From contig NZ_JARVRF010000020.1 in assembly GCF_030209835.1 (NCBI RefSeq), positions 1-64,000 of the forward strand: a stretch of 64,000 nt of DNA, given 5' to 3'. Numbering within the stretch: position 1 is the first letter of the stretch; every line of letters begins with the position of its first letter. This DNA is from Arthrobacter sp. efr-133-R2A-120. GTDB taxonomy: Bacteria > Actinomycetota > Actinomycetes > Actinomycetales > Micrococcaceae. The notes below the pieces were generated by a model, which was not told where the DNA came from, searched no databases, and was given only the letters and a program-made list of their open reading frames with translations. Below are positions 16,658 through 25,903 of this stretch, one piece after another. A program made the position numbers and the translations under genes.

Positions 16658-18745
16658 TCAGGTAGTGGGAAACTCCGCGCCCAGGGCGGAGAGCACGCCG
16701 AACGCCTTGGTCCGGATTTCCTCGTATTCGTCCTGGGGCGTCGAGTCCGCCGTAATGGCGCCGCCGACGCCGAGACTGAGCGTGCGTCCGCCGTCGCCGT
16801 CGGGACCCATCACCAAGGTCCGGATCACAACGGCGAGATCCGTCGCCGCGTTGAGGGAGAAGTACCCGATCGCGCCGGAATAGACGCCGCGCGGTCCGGA
16901 CTCCAAGCCGTCAAGGATGTCCATGGTGCTGATCTTCGGGGCGCCCGTCATGGACCCGGCAGGGAACGCGGCCGCCACTGCCTCGGCCCGCGGTGCTCCG
17001 GGTCGCAGCCGGGCGTCGATGGTGCTCACCATCTGGTGCACCGTGGCGTAGCTTTCCACCGCGCACAACCGGCTGACGGTCACCGATCCGGGCACGGCGA
17101 AATGGCTGAGGTCGTTGCGGAGCAAATCCACAATCATGATGTTCTCGGCACGGTCCTTGAGCGAGGATTCAAGGCCACGGCGCAGCGCCTCGTCGATGAC
17201 CGGATCGTTGGCCCGCGCCCTGGTGCCCTTGATCGGCTCGGCCCGCATGCCGCCGTCGGAAGTTATCCGCAGGAAGCGCTCCGGCGAGGTACTCGCGACC
17301 GTCAGATCGCCGAACCGCAAGTAGCTCGCGAACGGCGCCGGGTTGCGCTTGCGCAGCGCGAGGTAGCTCTCCCACGGGTCCAGCCCGGGATCCGAGGCGG
17401 TCACGGTGGTGGTCAAGCAGACCTCGTACGTGTTGCCCTCGGCGATCTGGTTCTGGGCTTCGGTGATTTTGCTTTTGTATTCGTCCTCGGTGTCGCGGCT
17501 GGAGAACTCAAGTGCCACTGCGGAACTCCCGACGGCGGGGTCCCCGGCCGGGTGCCTCGGCGCGGTGGCCGATTGGAGTGCCGACGCCGCAGACAGCACG
17601 GCCCCGCGCGCAAGCCCAAGCCAATCGCCGGCGTCTGGGGCATCGATGGCGAGCAGCCACACTGTTTCGTCACGGTGGTCGATCACCACCGCCCGGCCGG
17701 CGAAGAGCAACGCCGCATCCGGAGTGCCGGCTTTGACATCGCTGCCACCGGTCTCCCGCTTCAGTTCATAGCCGAGGTACCCCAGCCAACCGAGCGTGAA
17801 TTCGCAGTCATAGCCTTCCGGTGCCCTCAAGGCCTTGCGGCCCCACACGGTGTCCAGCCAGCGGAAGAAGGGACCGGTGGTCTCCACGGTGGCGCATCCG
17901 GCACTCAGCCGGGTGGATCCGGAACTGTGCGTTACAGCCTGACCGAATGAACCGCCGTCGTCCGCGAGGATGCTGAAGCGGCTGCGCTCGGCCGCGGCGT
18001 TGGGGGATCCGGCGTCGCTGACTGTGTCCCTGTTGGAGGACGTGTTGGAGGAATCGAGCCAGACGGCATTGGCGGACTTGGCGTACAGCGCTTGGAACAG
18101 GTCCGCGGCGTCCGGCGTGGCGTCGATCCGTTCGGCCTTGAGCTGCAAGCCGCGGCGCGCCGAGAGCTCGGGAGCCAGCACGGGGGAGAGCGAAGAGAGG
18201 TAGCTCAGCGCCTGCAGGGCGTCGTCCGGGGCGTTTCCGTCCGCGCGGTTCAGCACCCTGACATCCGTGTGGTCGAGGATGTCGTCGGTCTCCAGCCACT
18301 CGTCCTCCTGCGCCGCCCAGCTGTCCCAGAACGGTTCGTAGCTGCTGCCGTCCCGGGCCATCGCACGATGCCGGCGGTCGTCGTCGGGAGCGTCCACCCA
18401 GACCACGGCGTCCAGCATGGGCCGGGCGGCACTCGCGGCTGCCCCGACGCCCTCGACAATGACGATTTCGGCAGGCAGGGTGACGTGGTTGCGGCCGTCG
18501 TAGTGTTTCTCCCAGTCCCAACTGACCCACTCGGCGGCGTCGCCGCGTCGCAGCGGTTCCAGGACCGTGGTCACGTACCGTTCGATTCCCGCGGCGAGGC
18601 CGTTCCAGCCCGGATAGATGTCCTCGAGATGGAACAGCGACACCTTGTGATGCATGCGGAGGCGGGCGGCTAGTTCGACGGCGAGAGTGGTCTTTCCCGC
18701 GCCGGACCGGCCATCGATGGCGATGATCACGGGTGCTGGGGTCAT
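16658..18745 (-). CDS. pabB: P-loop kinase / aminodeoxychorismate synthase component I fusion
   Basis: A 695-residue two-domain protein. Residues 1-200 are a uridine-kinase-like P-loop NTPase with Walker A IIAIDGRSGAGKTTLAVELA and the later EIVIVEGVGAAA strand. The remainder is a chorismate-utilising enzyme: NQIAEGNTYEVCLTTTV, PERFLRI, PIKGTRAR, ENIMIVDLLRNDL, FPAGSMTGAPKISTMDIL and YSGAIGYFS are PabB/TrpE signatures. PIKGT favours 4-amino-4-deoxychorismate synthesis (PabB) over TrpE. The start at ATG 18745 overlaps the phosphatase stop (ATGA). No PabA-like glutaminase is visible in this window. The kinase substrate is unknown. Confidence 0.87.
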   Translation of the reverse strand: MTPAPVIIAIDGRSGAGKTTLAVELAARLRMHHKVSLFHLEDIYPGWNGLAAGIERYVTTVLEPLRRGDAAEWVSWDWEKHYDGRNHVTLPAEIVIVEGVGAAASAARPMLDAVVWVDAPDDDRRHRAMARDGSSYEPFWDSWAAQEDEWLETDDILDHTDVRVLNRADGNAPDDALQALSYLSSLSPVLAPELSARRGLQLKAERIDATPDAADLFQALYAKSANAVWLDSSNTSSNRDTVSDAGSPNAAAERSRFSILADDGGSFGQAVTHSSGSTRLSAGCATVETTGPFFRWLDTVWGRKALRAPEGYDCEFTLGWLGYLGYELKRETGGSDVKAGTPDAALLFAGRAVVIDHRDETVWLLAIDAPDAGDWLGLARGAVLSAASALQSATAPRHPAGDPAVGSSAVALEFSSRDTEDEYKSKITEAQNQIAEGNTYEVCLTTTVTASDPGLDPWESYLALRKRNPAPFASYLRFGDLTVASTSPERFLRITSDGGMRAEPIKGTRARANDPVIDEALRRGLESSLKDRAENIMIVDLLRNDLSHFAVPGSVTVSRLCAVESYATVHQMVSTIDARLRPGAPRAEAVAAAFPAGSMTGAPKISTMDILDGLESGPRGVYSGAIGYFSLNAATDLAVVIRTLVMGPDGDGGRTLSLGVGGAITADSTPQDEYEEIRTKAFGVLSALGAEFPTT

Positions 18746-19302
18746 GAAATAGAGCGTACCTGCTGTGGGTCGTGGTGCTGTGCGAGCTGCCTGGCGGCAA
18801 GGACGTCCCGGGTGTGGGCGACGATGCCTGGAACGGCCGCGCGGATGAGGTCCCAGGTGACGTCGAAATCGTGGTGGCCCCCGTACCAGGGGTCCTCGAT
18901 GCCCAGGTCCAGGGTGCTCCGGCCTGCTACGGACGGGTCGAAACTGCGCAGCATCCGGATCTTTGCGAGTGTTTCCGAATCCGGGGCGGCCTCGTGCAAC
19001 CACCCATAGTGATCCACGTCTAGGGCCAAAATCAGGTCCCGCTCCCGGAACCACTCCTGGCGCCAGCTTCTGGCAACGTGTCCTTCGGAGCGGATGCGGT
19101 GTGCCGAAAGGACCCGGGCTGCACGTGGATCGATGGGGTGCCCTGCCTCGTAGGAGGTAGTTCCCGCGGAGTCCACAACAACCGCTCCACCGAGCCCTCC
19201 GGTGTCGAACGCTTCGGTCAACATCAGTTCCGCCATGGGTGAGCGGCAGATGTTTCCCGTGCAGACGGTGATGATGCGGTATGGGCTCGACGCTGAGTAC
19301 AT
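18742..19302 (-). CDS. low molecular weight protein-tyrosine phosphatase
   Basis: A 186-residue LMW-PTP. The P-loop VCTGNICRSP (about residues 13-22) is the catalytic C-X5-R-S/T signature, and the general-acid loop IEDPWYGG near residue 135 supplies the aspartate. AGTTSYEAGHPIDPRA is also family-typical. Such enzymes dephosphorylate tyrosine or arginine on proteins. It is translationally coupled (ATGA) to the kinase-PabB fusion, an unusual pairing that hints at linked function. Its substrate is unknown. Confidence 0.88.
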   Translation of the reverse strand: MYSASSPYRIITVCTGNICRSPMAELMLTEAFDTGGLGGAVVVDSAGTTSYEAGHPIDPRAARVLSAHRIRSEGHVARSWRQEWFRERDLILALDVDHYGWLHEAAPDSETLAKIRMLRSFDPSVAGRSTLDLGIEDPWYGGHHDFDVTWDLIRAAVPGIVAHTRDVLAARQLAQHHDPQQVRSIS

Positions 19303-19394
19303 GGAGCAAGCATGGAGGATCCCACCCCGTCTTGGCTAGTCAGAATCATAGAATTTGTAAAGTCGCTGGTGGAGGCGTAGAAGCACAGGCCGGG

Positions 19395-20339
19395 TCAGGA
19401 AATCCGCAAGTGCTCCAGGACTTCCTCGGCGCCGGGGTATGCGGCTTGGGTGCCCTTCTTGGTAGTGGCGAGCGCCGCGGCAACCGAAGCGAACGCTGCG
19501 GCTTCGGCCAAGGTTTCGCCCGCGGCGAGGCGGGCAGCGACGGCGCCCGTGAAGGCGTCCCCTGCACCGGTCGTATCCACCGCATTGACCTTGGTGGGTG
19601 CGATCCGGGAGATCTGTTCCCCGGACGCGGCGAGGGAATCCAGCACCACTGAGCCATGGGAGCCTAGGGTAACGAGGACCCGCTCCAGCCCCCGCTCGGC
19701 GAACTGGCTTCGAACCGGTTCCCAGGCGCTTGCGTGGGCGCCCGGGTGGGGCATCTCGGCGTCGCCCAGGAACATCGAGGCTTCGTGGGCGTTCACGAGC
19801 AGGACATCGCTCAACGCGGCCAGGCTTTGCGGGATCTCGGCGTACGGCGAGAGGTTCAACAGAACTGTTGCGCCGGCGTCGTGCGCTGTTTTGGCGGCAG
19901 CCTCCACGGTCTCAAGGCTGACCTCCAGGCAGAGGCAGAGCACCGCGGCGTCGCCGAAAGCGTCCGCCGGGACGTCCGCCGGAGCGAGCGTTCCGTTGGC
20001 GCCGGCCGAAATGATGATGTTGTTCTCACCGTTCGCGTCCACCGCGATAACCGCGACGCCGGTGGCCACATCCGCGGAACGGCGGACGCGCGAAACGTCC
20101 ACGCCGGCCCCTTCCGTGGAGGCGAGGAGCATGGCGCCGTTGGAGTCGTTTCCGACCGCGCCGATCAGGCTCACCGTGCCGCCCAACTTGCTCGCCGCGA
20201 CGGCCTGGTTGGCGCTTTTGCCGCCGGGATTGACCGCGAAACCGTTACCGTGGACGGTTTCGCCCGGGAGCGGGAGCCGCTCGCAATAGATGGTCAGGTC
20301 CGCGTTCAAGGACCCGACGACCACGATCCTGCGGTTCAC
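19395..20339 (-). CDS. rbsK: ribokinase (PfkB family)
   Basis: A 314-residue carbohydrate kinase. VVGSLNADLTIYCERLPLPGETVHG and NPGGKSANQAVAASKLGG near the N-terminus are the ribokinase substrate motifs, and DTTGAGDAFTGAVAA near residue 250 holds the catalytic aspartate and anion hole. It would phosphorylate ribose released by the nucleoside hydrolase. Its ATG overlaps the MFS gene stop by 4 nt. It is the last gene of the nucleoside operon and is probably controlled by the LacI regulator. Confidence 0.88.
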   Translation of the reverse strand: MNRRIVVVGSLNADLTIYCERLPLPGETVHGNGFAVNPGGKSANQAVAASKLGGTVSLIGAVGNDSNGAMLLASTEGAGVDVSRVRRSADVATGVAVIAVDANGENNIIISAGANGTLAPADVPADAFGDAAVLCLCLEVSLETVEAAAKTAHDAGATVLLNLSPYAEIPQSLAALSDVLLVNAHEASMFLGDAEMPHPGAHASAWEPVRSQFAERGLERVLVTLGSHGSVVLDSLAASGEQISRIAPTKVNAVDTTGAGDAFTGAVAARLAAGETLAEAAAFASVAAALATTKKGTQAAYPGAEEVLEHLRIS

Positions 20340-21763
20340 TTTTCAACCTCGGCTTCGAGGGGCTTGGGGATGAGCAGCGACGCCGCGAAGGCGGCAACCG
20401 TGATGGCCAGGCCTACGACGACGACCGTCAAGTACGAGGCTTTGGCGTCGCCGAGCGCCGAGGTCGCCACAAGGACCGCCGGCAACACCAGGAAGCTCAG
20501 GCCGGCGCCAAGGTTGAAGGCGCCGGCGTTCATGCCGGGCAGGAAGCCGGGGTTGCCGGCGGGGGAGAGGACAACTCCGAGTCCGTTGAGCATGATGTTG
20601 ACCGTACCGGCGTACATGATGCCGAGCAAGGCCGTTCCCACGATCATGAGGGGAAGGCTGCTGAGTCCGAGGAACGCGATGATCGCCAGGGCCGCGATGC
20701 TGCCCAGCATGCCGATGCGCAGGACTTTGGTGTAGCCGAGCACGGGGGCGAGCCGGCCGCTGATGGGTCCGAACACCCAGCCGAGGAGGGCGTACGGCGT
20801 GAGGATCATGAGCGACATCTCGGTGGGGCCGACCCCGAATCCCGGTGCCGCGGCCTGGACGTAGGCCGGGACGATGCCGTTGATGACTGCGAAGATGCCG
20901 GTCATGGCGAGGGTGGTGGTCAGCAGCGGCGCCCAGGTGGAACGCTGGCGAAGGTGGATCGTTTCCACCATGGGCTTCTTAGAGCGCTTCTCGACTGTCC
21001 AGAACGCGGCGAACGCGGCGGCAGCGACCACAATCAGCCCGATGGCCAGGACGAGCGTCCCTGAAGAGAAGGCGCCAACCAGCTTGGATCCTTCATTGAG
21101 GGCCGTCAGGAGTGCCCCCACCGCGATGACAATGAAGAACACGCCCAGCCAGTCCATGCCGGTACCGGCAGCAGGCTTGCTCTCGCCGGCAAGGATGGCG
21201 ATCAAGGCTGTTGCCACGATTGCGAGGCCAACCATGAGCCAGAAGATGCTGCGGAATCCGAAGTGCTCGGCGAAGTAACCGCCCACGAAGGAGTCGACAC
21301 CGGCTACGCCGCCATTGACTGCCGTGATGAGGCCCATCAGGGCTCCGTACTTGCGCGGGTTGTTGACGGCGGAGCGCAGCATGATGAGGCACAGCGGCAC
21401 GGTGGGGCCGCTGACGCCCTGGATGATGCGGCCCACGAAGAGCCAGGTGACGTCCGGTGCCATGGCCGCGATGACCGAGCCGACGGCCATCAGCAGCATC
21501 ATGCCCAGGAGGATCTTCTTGCGTCCGACGATGTCGCTCAGGCGCGGCAGGAAGAGCGAGAACAGGGCCGCGGCCGTGAAGAACCAGGTCTGGGAGAGGC
21601 CGATGACTGCCTGGTCCGTGTGGAGCTCGTTGCCCATGGTCACGAGGGCCGGGCTGAGCATTGAAGCGTTGAGCTGGAAGGCCACGCAGGCGGCCAGCAG
21701 GGCGACCATGAGGGCCGCGACATTGCCGCGGTTGGTCTTGGTTTCGGTGATGAGGGTGGTCAT
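20336..21763 (-). CDS. MFS transporter (nucleoside operon)
   Basis: A 475-residue major facilitator protein with about 14 hydrophobic segments. The GIVGRK-type loop between helices 2 and 3 is LSDIVGRKKILLGMM, and a duplicate lies in the second half (GRLAPVLGYTKVLRIG). It lies between the nucleoside hydrolase and ribokinase genes and directly abuts the hydrolase stop, so it probably imports nucleosides or ribose. Its sequence resembles drug-type DHA2 transporters, so the substrate rests on context only. Confidence 0.82.
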   Translation of the reverse strand: MTTLITETKTNRGNVAALMVALLAACVAFQLNASMLSPALVTMGNELHTDQAVIGLSQTWFFTAAALFSLFLPRLSDIVGRKKILLGMMLLMAVGSVIAAMAPDVTWLFVGRIIQGVSGPTVPLCLIMLRSAVNNPRKYGALMGLITAVNGGVAGVDSFVGGYFAEHFGFRSIFWLMVGLAIVATALIAILAGESKPAAGTGMDWLGVFFIVIAVGALLTALNEGSKLVGAFSSGTLVLAIGLIVVAAAAFAAFWTVEKRSKKPMVETIHLRQRSTWAPLLTTTLAMTGIFAVINGIVPAYVQAAAPGFGVGPTEMSLMILTPYALLGWVFGPISGRLAPVLGYTKVLRIGMLGSIAALAIIAFLGLSSLPLMIVGTALLGIMYAGTVNIMLNGLGVVLSPAGNPGFLPGMNAGAFNLGAGLSFLVLPAVLVATSALGDAKASYLTVVVVGLAITVAAFAASLLIPKPLEAEVEK

Positions 21764-22801
21764 TTACTTGGCCTCTCCTGCGATGCTGGCGGCGGGTTGG
21801 CTTGCGACGGCGGCGGGAGCGCCGCCGTCGGGCTCGCCGGGCTCGCCGATGCGGATGATCGCGTCGGTGACGAGGTTCCAGAATTTCTCGTGATCGAGGT
21901 CGACGGCGACGGAGGTGTTGCAGTCGGCCGGTGCGGGGGCGCGGAAATCGGCCACGGTCATGCCAAGCGTGAGCTTGCCCTGCAGTTCGATGTCGACGGG
22001 GACCTTGCGGGTAGTCATCACGGTGGGGTCGATGACGTAGGCCACGGCGCAGGGATCGTGCACCGGAGGATAGTCAAAGCCCTGGGCGTCCTTGTAGGTC
22101 TTGGTGAAGAACTCCATCAGTTCCATGACGAACTTGGCAGGCTTGGTGCCAACGGCAGCGATCTTCTCGACGACCTCGGGAGTGGCCAGGGCCTGGTGCG
22201 TGAGGTCCAAACCGACCATCACAACGGGCCACTTTTCGTTGAAGACGATGTGTGCGGCCTCGGGGTCAATGATGATGTTGAATTCCGCCACGGCGCTCCA
22301 GTTGCCTACGTGGTAGCCGCCGCCCATGAGGACGACTTCCTTGACACGTTCAACGATGCGTGGTTCCTTGCGGGCTGCCATGGCGATGTTGGTGAGTCCC
22401 GCAGTGGGGACGAGGGTGACGGTGCCCGGCTCGTGCGCCATGATCGTTTCGATGATGAGGTCGACGGCGTGGCGCGGGTCCAGCTCGATGGTGGACTCGG
22501 GCTGTTCGGGGCCGTCCATGCCGGTTTCGCCGTGGATGTCCGGTGCGGTTTCGATGGAGCGGACCAGCGGACGGTCGCAGCCGGCGGCAAAGGGGACACC
22601 CGTGATGCCAGCAATGGTGCCCACCGAGAGTGCGTTGCGGGTGACCTTTTCGAGGGTCTGGTTGCCGACCACCGTGGTGACGGCGAGCAGTTCGATGTCC
22701 GGGTTGCCGTGGGCCAGCAGCAGGGCCACGGCGTCGTCATGCCCGGGATCGCAATCCAGGATGATCTTCTTGCGTTCACGGGTCATGGTGTTGGGGTCCA
22801 T
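21764..22801 (-). CDS. inosine/uridine-type nucleoside hydrolase
   Basis: A 345-residue nucleoside hydrolase. The calcium-binding motif ILDCDPGHDDAVALLLA is near the N-terminus, and VVLMGGGYHVGNWSAVAEFNIIIDPEAAHIVF carries the other metal and ribose contacts; PPVHDPCAVAYVIDP completes the site. It would cleave ribonucleosides to base plus ribose. ATG 22801 has GGAG 6 nt upstream; in-frame alternatives at 22807 and 22813 are less well placed. The C-terminal 20 residues are Ala/Gly-rich. It is the first gene of the operon with the MFS transporter and ribokinase. Confidence 0.9.
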   Translation of the reverse strand: MDPNTMTRERKKIILDCDPGHDDAVALLLAHGNPDIELLAVTTVVGNQTLEKVTRNALSVGTIAGITGVPFAAGCDRPLVRSIETAPDIHGETGMDGPEQPESTIELDPRHAVDLIIETIMAHEPGTVTLVPTAGLTNIAMAARKEPRIVERVKEVVLMGGGYHVGNWSAVAEFNIIIDPEAAHIVFNEKWPVVMVGLDLTHQALATPEVVEKIAAVGTKPAKFVMELMEFFTKTYKDAQGFDYPPVHDPCAVAYVIDPTVMTTRKVPVDIELQGKLTLGMTVADFRAPAPADCNTSVAVDLDHEKFWNLVTDAIIRIGEPGEPDGGAPAAVASQPAASIAGEAK

Positions 22802-22883
22802 GTTCATCTCCACGTCATTGGGGCCTGCCGAGGCAGGGCGCTAAAGCATTCAGGGGAATTCTGGCACTGGCTTGGGTGCCACG

Positions 22884-22918
22884 TCAAGCGCTTAACGCAA
22901 TTTGCGTCAAGCGCTTGA
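22884..22918. promoter_or_regulatory. tandem LacI-type operators
   Basis: TCAAGCGCTTAA (22884-22895) and the perfect palindrome TCAAGCGCTTGA (22907-22918) both hold the CAAGCGCTT core typical of LacI-family operators, with centres 23 bp apart (about two helical turns). Between them, ACGCAATTTGCGT (22895-22907) is itself palindromic around a central T. The site lies in the divergent gap between nucleoside hydrolase and the LacI gene. Confidence 0.82.
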
Positions 22919-22963
22919 TGCCTTGCGGCACGGCAGGAGGCTGATTCCGACTACGATCGTTGT

Positions 22964-24001
22964 ATGGAATCCGCGGAACCAGTGCATCGGGCCCCAAGCC
23001 GTACGCAGCGCGTCACTGCGTCGATGGTGGCCTCCCTGGCAGGGGTCTCCACTGCGACGGTGTCCCTGGTTGCCAACGGGAAAACCCAGGGCAGGGTGTC
23101 CGAAGACAACATTTCGCGCGTCCGCCAGGCCATCGCCGAACTCGGCTACGTAGTGGATGGGATCGGAAGTTCTTTGGCCAAGGGCGTGAGCTCGATTGTG
23201 ATCCTGGTGGCGCCGGACATTTCCAACCCCTTTTTCGCCAAGGTCATCGCCGGAGTCCGGGAATCGCTCGGCTCCAAGTACCAACTGCTGCTCTCCGTGA
23301 CTGACGCCGGTGAGTTTCCCCGAGCGGAGGACGTCCGAAAACTCCTGGCCCTTCGCCCTGCCGGGCTGCTGGTGGATGCGCCCAACGCGGCCTTCCTGGA
23401 GGACCTGTCCGTCGCCGGGCCCTTGGTCCTTCTCGATGCCCCCGGGCTTGAAGCCTACGCTCCTTCCGTGAATCTCGACGTTGCCCATGGCGCCCGTGAA
23501 TTGGCCGCGCATCTTGCGGCCTCCGGGCATAAGCGAGTTGCCTATGTGGACAGCGTGACGGGCACGGCCACGTTCGAAGTGCGCCGGGCGGCGTTCTTGG
23601 ATGAGGCAAATTCTTGCGGTATTTCCGTGGCGGACGAGCACATCATCAGTACCACCATCGACGTCGGCGCTGCAGCGGCTGCCTTCGCTGCCGCCTGGCC
23701 GGACTGGCAGCGCGCCGGGGTCACCGCCGTCGTCTGCGGAACGGACACCCACGCGTACGGTGTGCTGCAGGAAGCCCGCGTGGCCGGTGTCCGGATTCCG
23801 GCGGAACTCGCGGTTGCCGGCTTCGACGACCTGCCGTATTCGGCCACGAGCAACCCCAGCCTGACGAGTGTGCATCTGCCGGCCACGCCCCTGGGACTTA
23901 AGGCCGGCGAGCAGCTCCGGGGGTTGATGGAAGGCCGTGAGCTGGAACAGCCGCAGCTGACACTCGAGAGCTCGTTGGTGGTGCGCGGCTCCACGGGCTA
24001 G
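22964..24001 (+). CDS. LacI family transcriptional regulator of nucleoside use
   Basis: A 345-residue LacI/GalR regulator. The helix-turn-helix is TASMVASLAGVSTATVSLVANGK (about residues 18-40) with hinge helix SSLAKG, followed by a periplasmic-binding-protein-like effector domain (SIVILVAPDISNPFFAKVIAGVRE to ELAVAGFDDLPYS). It is divergent from nucleoside hydrolase-MFS-ribokinase, with tandem palindromes between. The effector is probably ribose or a nucleoside. TACGAT at 22952-22957 ends 6 nt before the ATG, suggesting a leaderless mRNA. Confidence 0.9.
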   Translation: MESAEPVHRAPSRTQRVTASMVASLAGVSTATVSLVANGKTQGRVSEDNISRVRQAIAELGYVVDGIGSSLAKGVSSIVILVAPDISNPFFAKVIAGVRESLGSKYQLLLSVTDAGEFPRAEDVRKLLALRPAGLLVDAPNAAFLEDLSVAGPLVLLDAPGLEAYAPSVNLDVAHGARELAAHLAASGHKRVAYVDSVTGTATFEVRRAAFLDEANSCGISVADEHIISTTIDVGAAAAAFAAAWPDWQRAGVTAVVCGTDTHAYGVLQEARVAGVRIPAELAVAGFDDLPYSATSNPSLTSVHLPATPLGLKAGEQLRGLMEGRELEQPQLTLESSLVVRGSTG

Positions 24002-24355
24002 GTACATTTCGTCGGCCTGTCCATGACGCCACGCGCCTCCGGTCCGCTCGGCAAAGCCGGCAAGGCGGCACCCACTCCGCCTCCGGTCAGTTCCGCAACC
24101 CCACAGGTGTCCTGCGCGCCATGCCTCCTCTCCACACCAGGAAAAGTGGGTCGTGCAGTTCAAGTAGCGGCCATGCTATGTAGGGGTTCTGGGTGCCGGC
24201 TCAAAGACGGGCTCTTCGCCGGTGTGAGCCAGCGTAACCGTCCTTTTTCAGCAGATAAGCGACGCTCGCGGAGCAGCCGAAGAAATTCGAGATTTTTTCG
24301 CCTGGTGGTGGTTCTCCGGCCTAAAAATGTCAGTGGTCGCTGAGAGGCTTTTCTT
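24002..24355. other. 354-bp intergenic region before the HNH gene
   Basis: No gene is supported here; the ORFs read like shadows. The last 100 bp contain short AT-rich tracts (GATTTTTTCG near 24290, CCTAAAAATGTCAGTGG near 24320) that contrast with the GC-rich surroundings and probably hold the promoter and leader of the HNH protein. GAGAGG about 8 nt before ATG 24356 is the ribosome-binding site. Confidence 0.4.
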
Positions 24356-25828
24356 ATGGACGGCATTCAGGGAACCCAGCTGATCGGAGAGGGCGCGCCA
24401 GTTAGCGGCGCGGCTCCGGATGGCTGTGTGCGGGCCCTGATAGATGCGGTGAGCTCCCTTCGGCCGGGCACTGACAGTGCAGGACTGATTGACCAGTTGC
24501 GCGTCCTGGAGGATCTGAAGTCCGCGGTCGCGGGTTTGCAGGCGAGGATCGCTGTGGCGTTCGATGCGGTCCAGCGCAGCGCCGACGCGGCGGCAGGTGT
24601 GCCGGCCGAGGAACGCGGCCGCGGCGTGGCGGCCCAGGTAGCCTTGGCCCGGAGGGAATCCCCCGCCCGCGGATCCCGGCTCCACGGACTCGCCAAGGCC
24701 CTCGTGACCGAAATGCCGCACACCCTCGCCGCCCTGGACACCGGACAGCTCAACGAATGGCGCGCCACGCTGCTGGTGAAGGAAACAGCCTGCCTGTCCG
24801 CCGAAGACCGCTGCGCCGTGGACGAGGAACTCGCCGCCGACACCGGAACCTTCGACGGCGCCGGGGACAAGGCCATCATCTCCGCCGCCCGTGCCGCCGC
24901 GTACCGGCGGGACCCGCGTACGGTGACCCAGCGCGCCAGCCACGCCGCCACCGAACGGCACGTGAGCCTGCGCCCGGCACCGGACACCATGACATACCTG
25001 ACCGCGCTCCTTCCCGTCGCGCAGGGCGTGGCCGTGCACGCGGCCCTGACCCGGCACGCAGACACCCTCCGTAACGACGGTGGGGACGCCCGGTCCCGGG
25101 GACAGATCATGGCCGATGCCCTGGTCGAACGCACCACCGGCACCCCTGCCGGGATCGCCGGGGTTGAAGTCCAGGTCGTCATGACCGACCGGACCCTCTT
25201 CCAAGGTGACAGCGAGCCGGCGCGCCTGCCTGGGTACGGGATCGTGCCCGCCGCGTGGGCAAGGAACCTCCTGGCCGGAAACCCTGGCAGCAGCGAGGAA
25301 CCGGGCCAAGCAGGACAGCGCCGAGCCGGTCCCGACCAAGCTGAGCAACGCCAGCCCGGGGACCGGGACTTTAAGGTCTGGCTGCGGCGCCTCTTCACCG
25401 CCCCCGGAACCGGGGACCTTCTCGCCGCGGACTCGAGGTCGAGGCTGTTCCCGCCCGGTTTGCGGCGCTTCATCCAGGTCCGTGACGATACCTGCCGCAC
25501 CCCGTACTGCGACGCGCCAATCAGGCATTTTGACCACATCCTCCCCTGGTACCAGGGAGGCATCACCAGCCTGGATAACGGGGCCGGGCTCTGCGAAGCA
25601 TGCAATTACACCAAGGAACTTGCCGGCTGGACAGCACAAACCGGAGCAACACGCCCCGGCACGCGGCACATGTTCGAGATCCGCACCCCCACCGGGCATA
25701 GCTACCGGTCAACGGCCCCGCCCCTGCCAGGAGCGCACGTGAACGGAGACCCGTCCGTCCTCGCGGCACACTATTTCGGGGACGTGTTTCACAGGCGCCA
25801 CCGACCGGAACTACGCCAGCCTGCCTAG
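24356..25828 (+). CDS. DUF222 / HNH endonuclease domain protein (13E12-type)
   Basis: A 490-residue protein. The N-terminal two thirds are DUF222-like, helix-rich ([26 protein letters not shown], then [22 protein letters not shown]). The C-terminus carries an HNH nuclease: [45 protein letters not shown], with zinc-type cysteines and the His-Asn-His core. This family is often multicopy in actinobacterial genomes and is linked to REP13E12-like repeats; its role is unsettled. It stands alone. Confidence 0.87.
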   Translation: MDGIQGTQLIGEGAPVSGAAPDGCVRALIDAVSSLRPGTDSAGLIDQLRVLEDLKSAVAGLQARIAVAFDAVQRSADAAAGVPAEERGRGVAAQVALARRESPARGSRLHGLAKALVTEMPHTLAALDTGQLNEWRATLLVKETACLSAEDRCAVDEELAADTGTFDGAGDKAIISAARAAAYRRDPRTVTQRASHAATERHVSLRPAPDTMTYLTALLPVAQGVAVHAALTRHADTLRNDGGDARSRGQIMADALVERTTGTPAGIAGVEVQVVMTDRTLFQGDSEPARLPGYGIVPAAWARNLLAGNPGSSEEPGQAGQRRAGPDQAEQRQPGDRDFKVWLRRLFTAPGTGDLLAADSRSRLFPPGLRRFIQVRDDTCRTPYCDAPIRHFDHILPWYQGGITSLDNGAGLCEACNYTKELAGWTAQTGATRPGTRHMFEIRTPTGHSYRSTAPPLPGAHVNGDPSVLAAHYFGDVFHRRHRPELRQPA

Positions 25829-25903
25829 GTTCGCTCAACCACGCCCGCGCAACGAACTGTGCCCGACTGCGCGGGGAAAGGGACGTACTAGACGAATCTC
25901 TCC

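Noticed and set aside
18745..19309. Extension of the kinase-PabB frame upstream to 19309 (883 residues)
   Set aside because: The extra N-terminal part overlaps the phosphatase gene in another frame and reads as shadow; ATG 18745 with its ATGA overlap is the natural start.
24023..24343. 106-codon ORF between LacI and the HNH gene
   Set aside because: No ribosome-binding site, an unnatural composition, and it runs through the AT-rich promoter region of the HNH gene.
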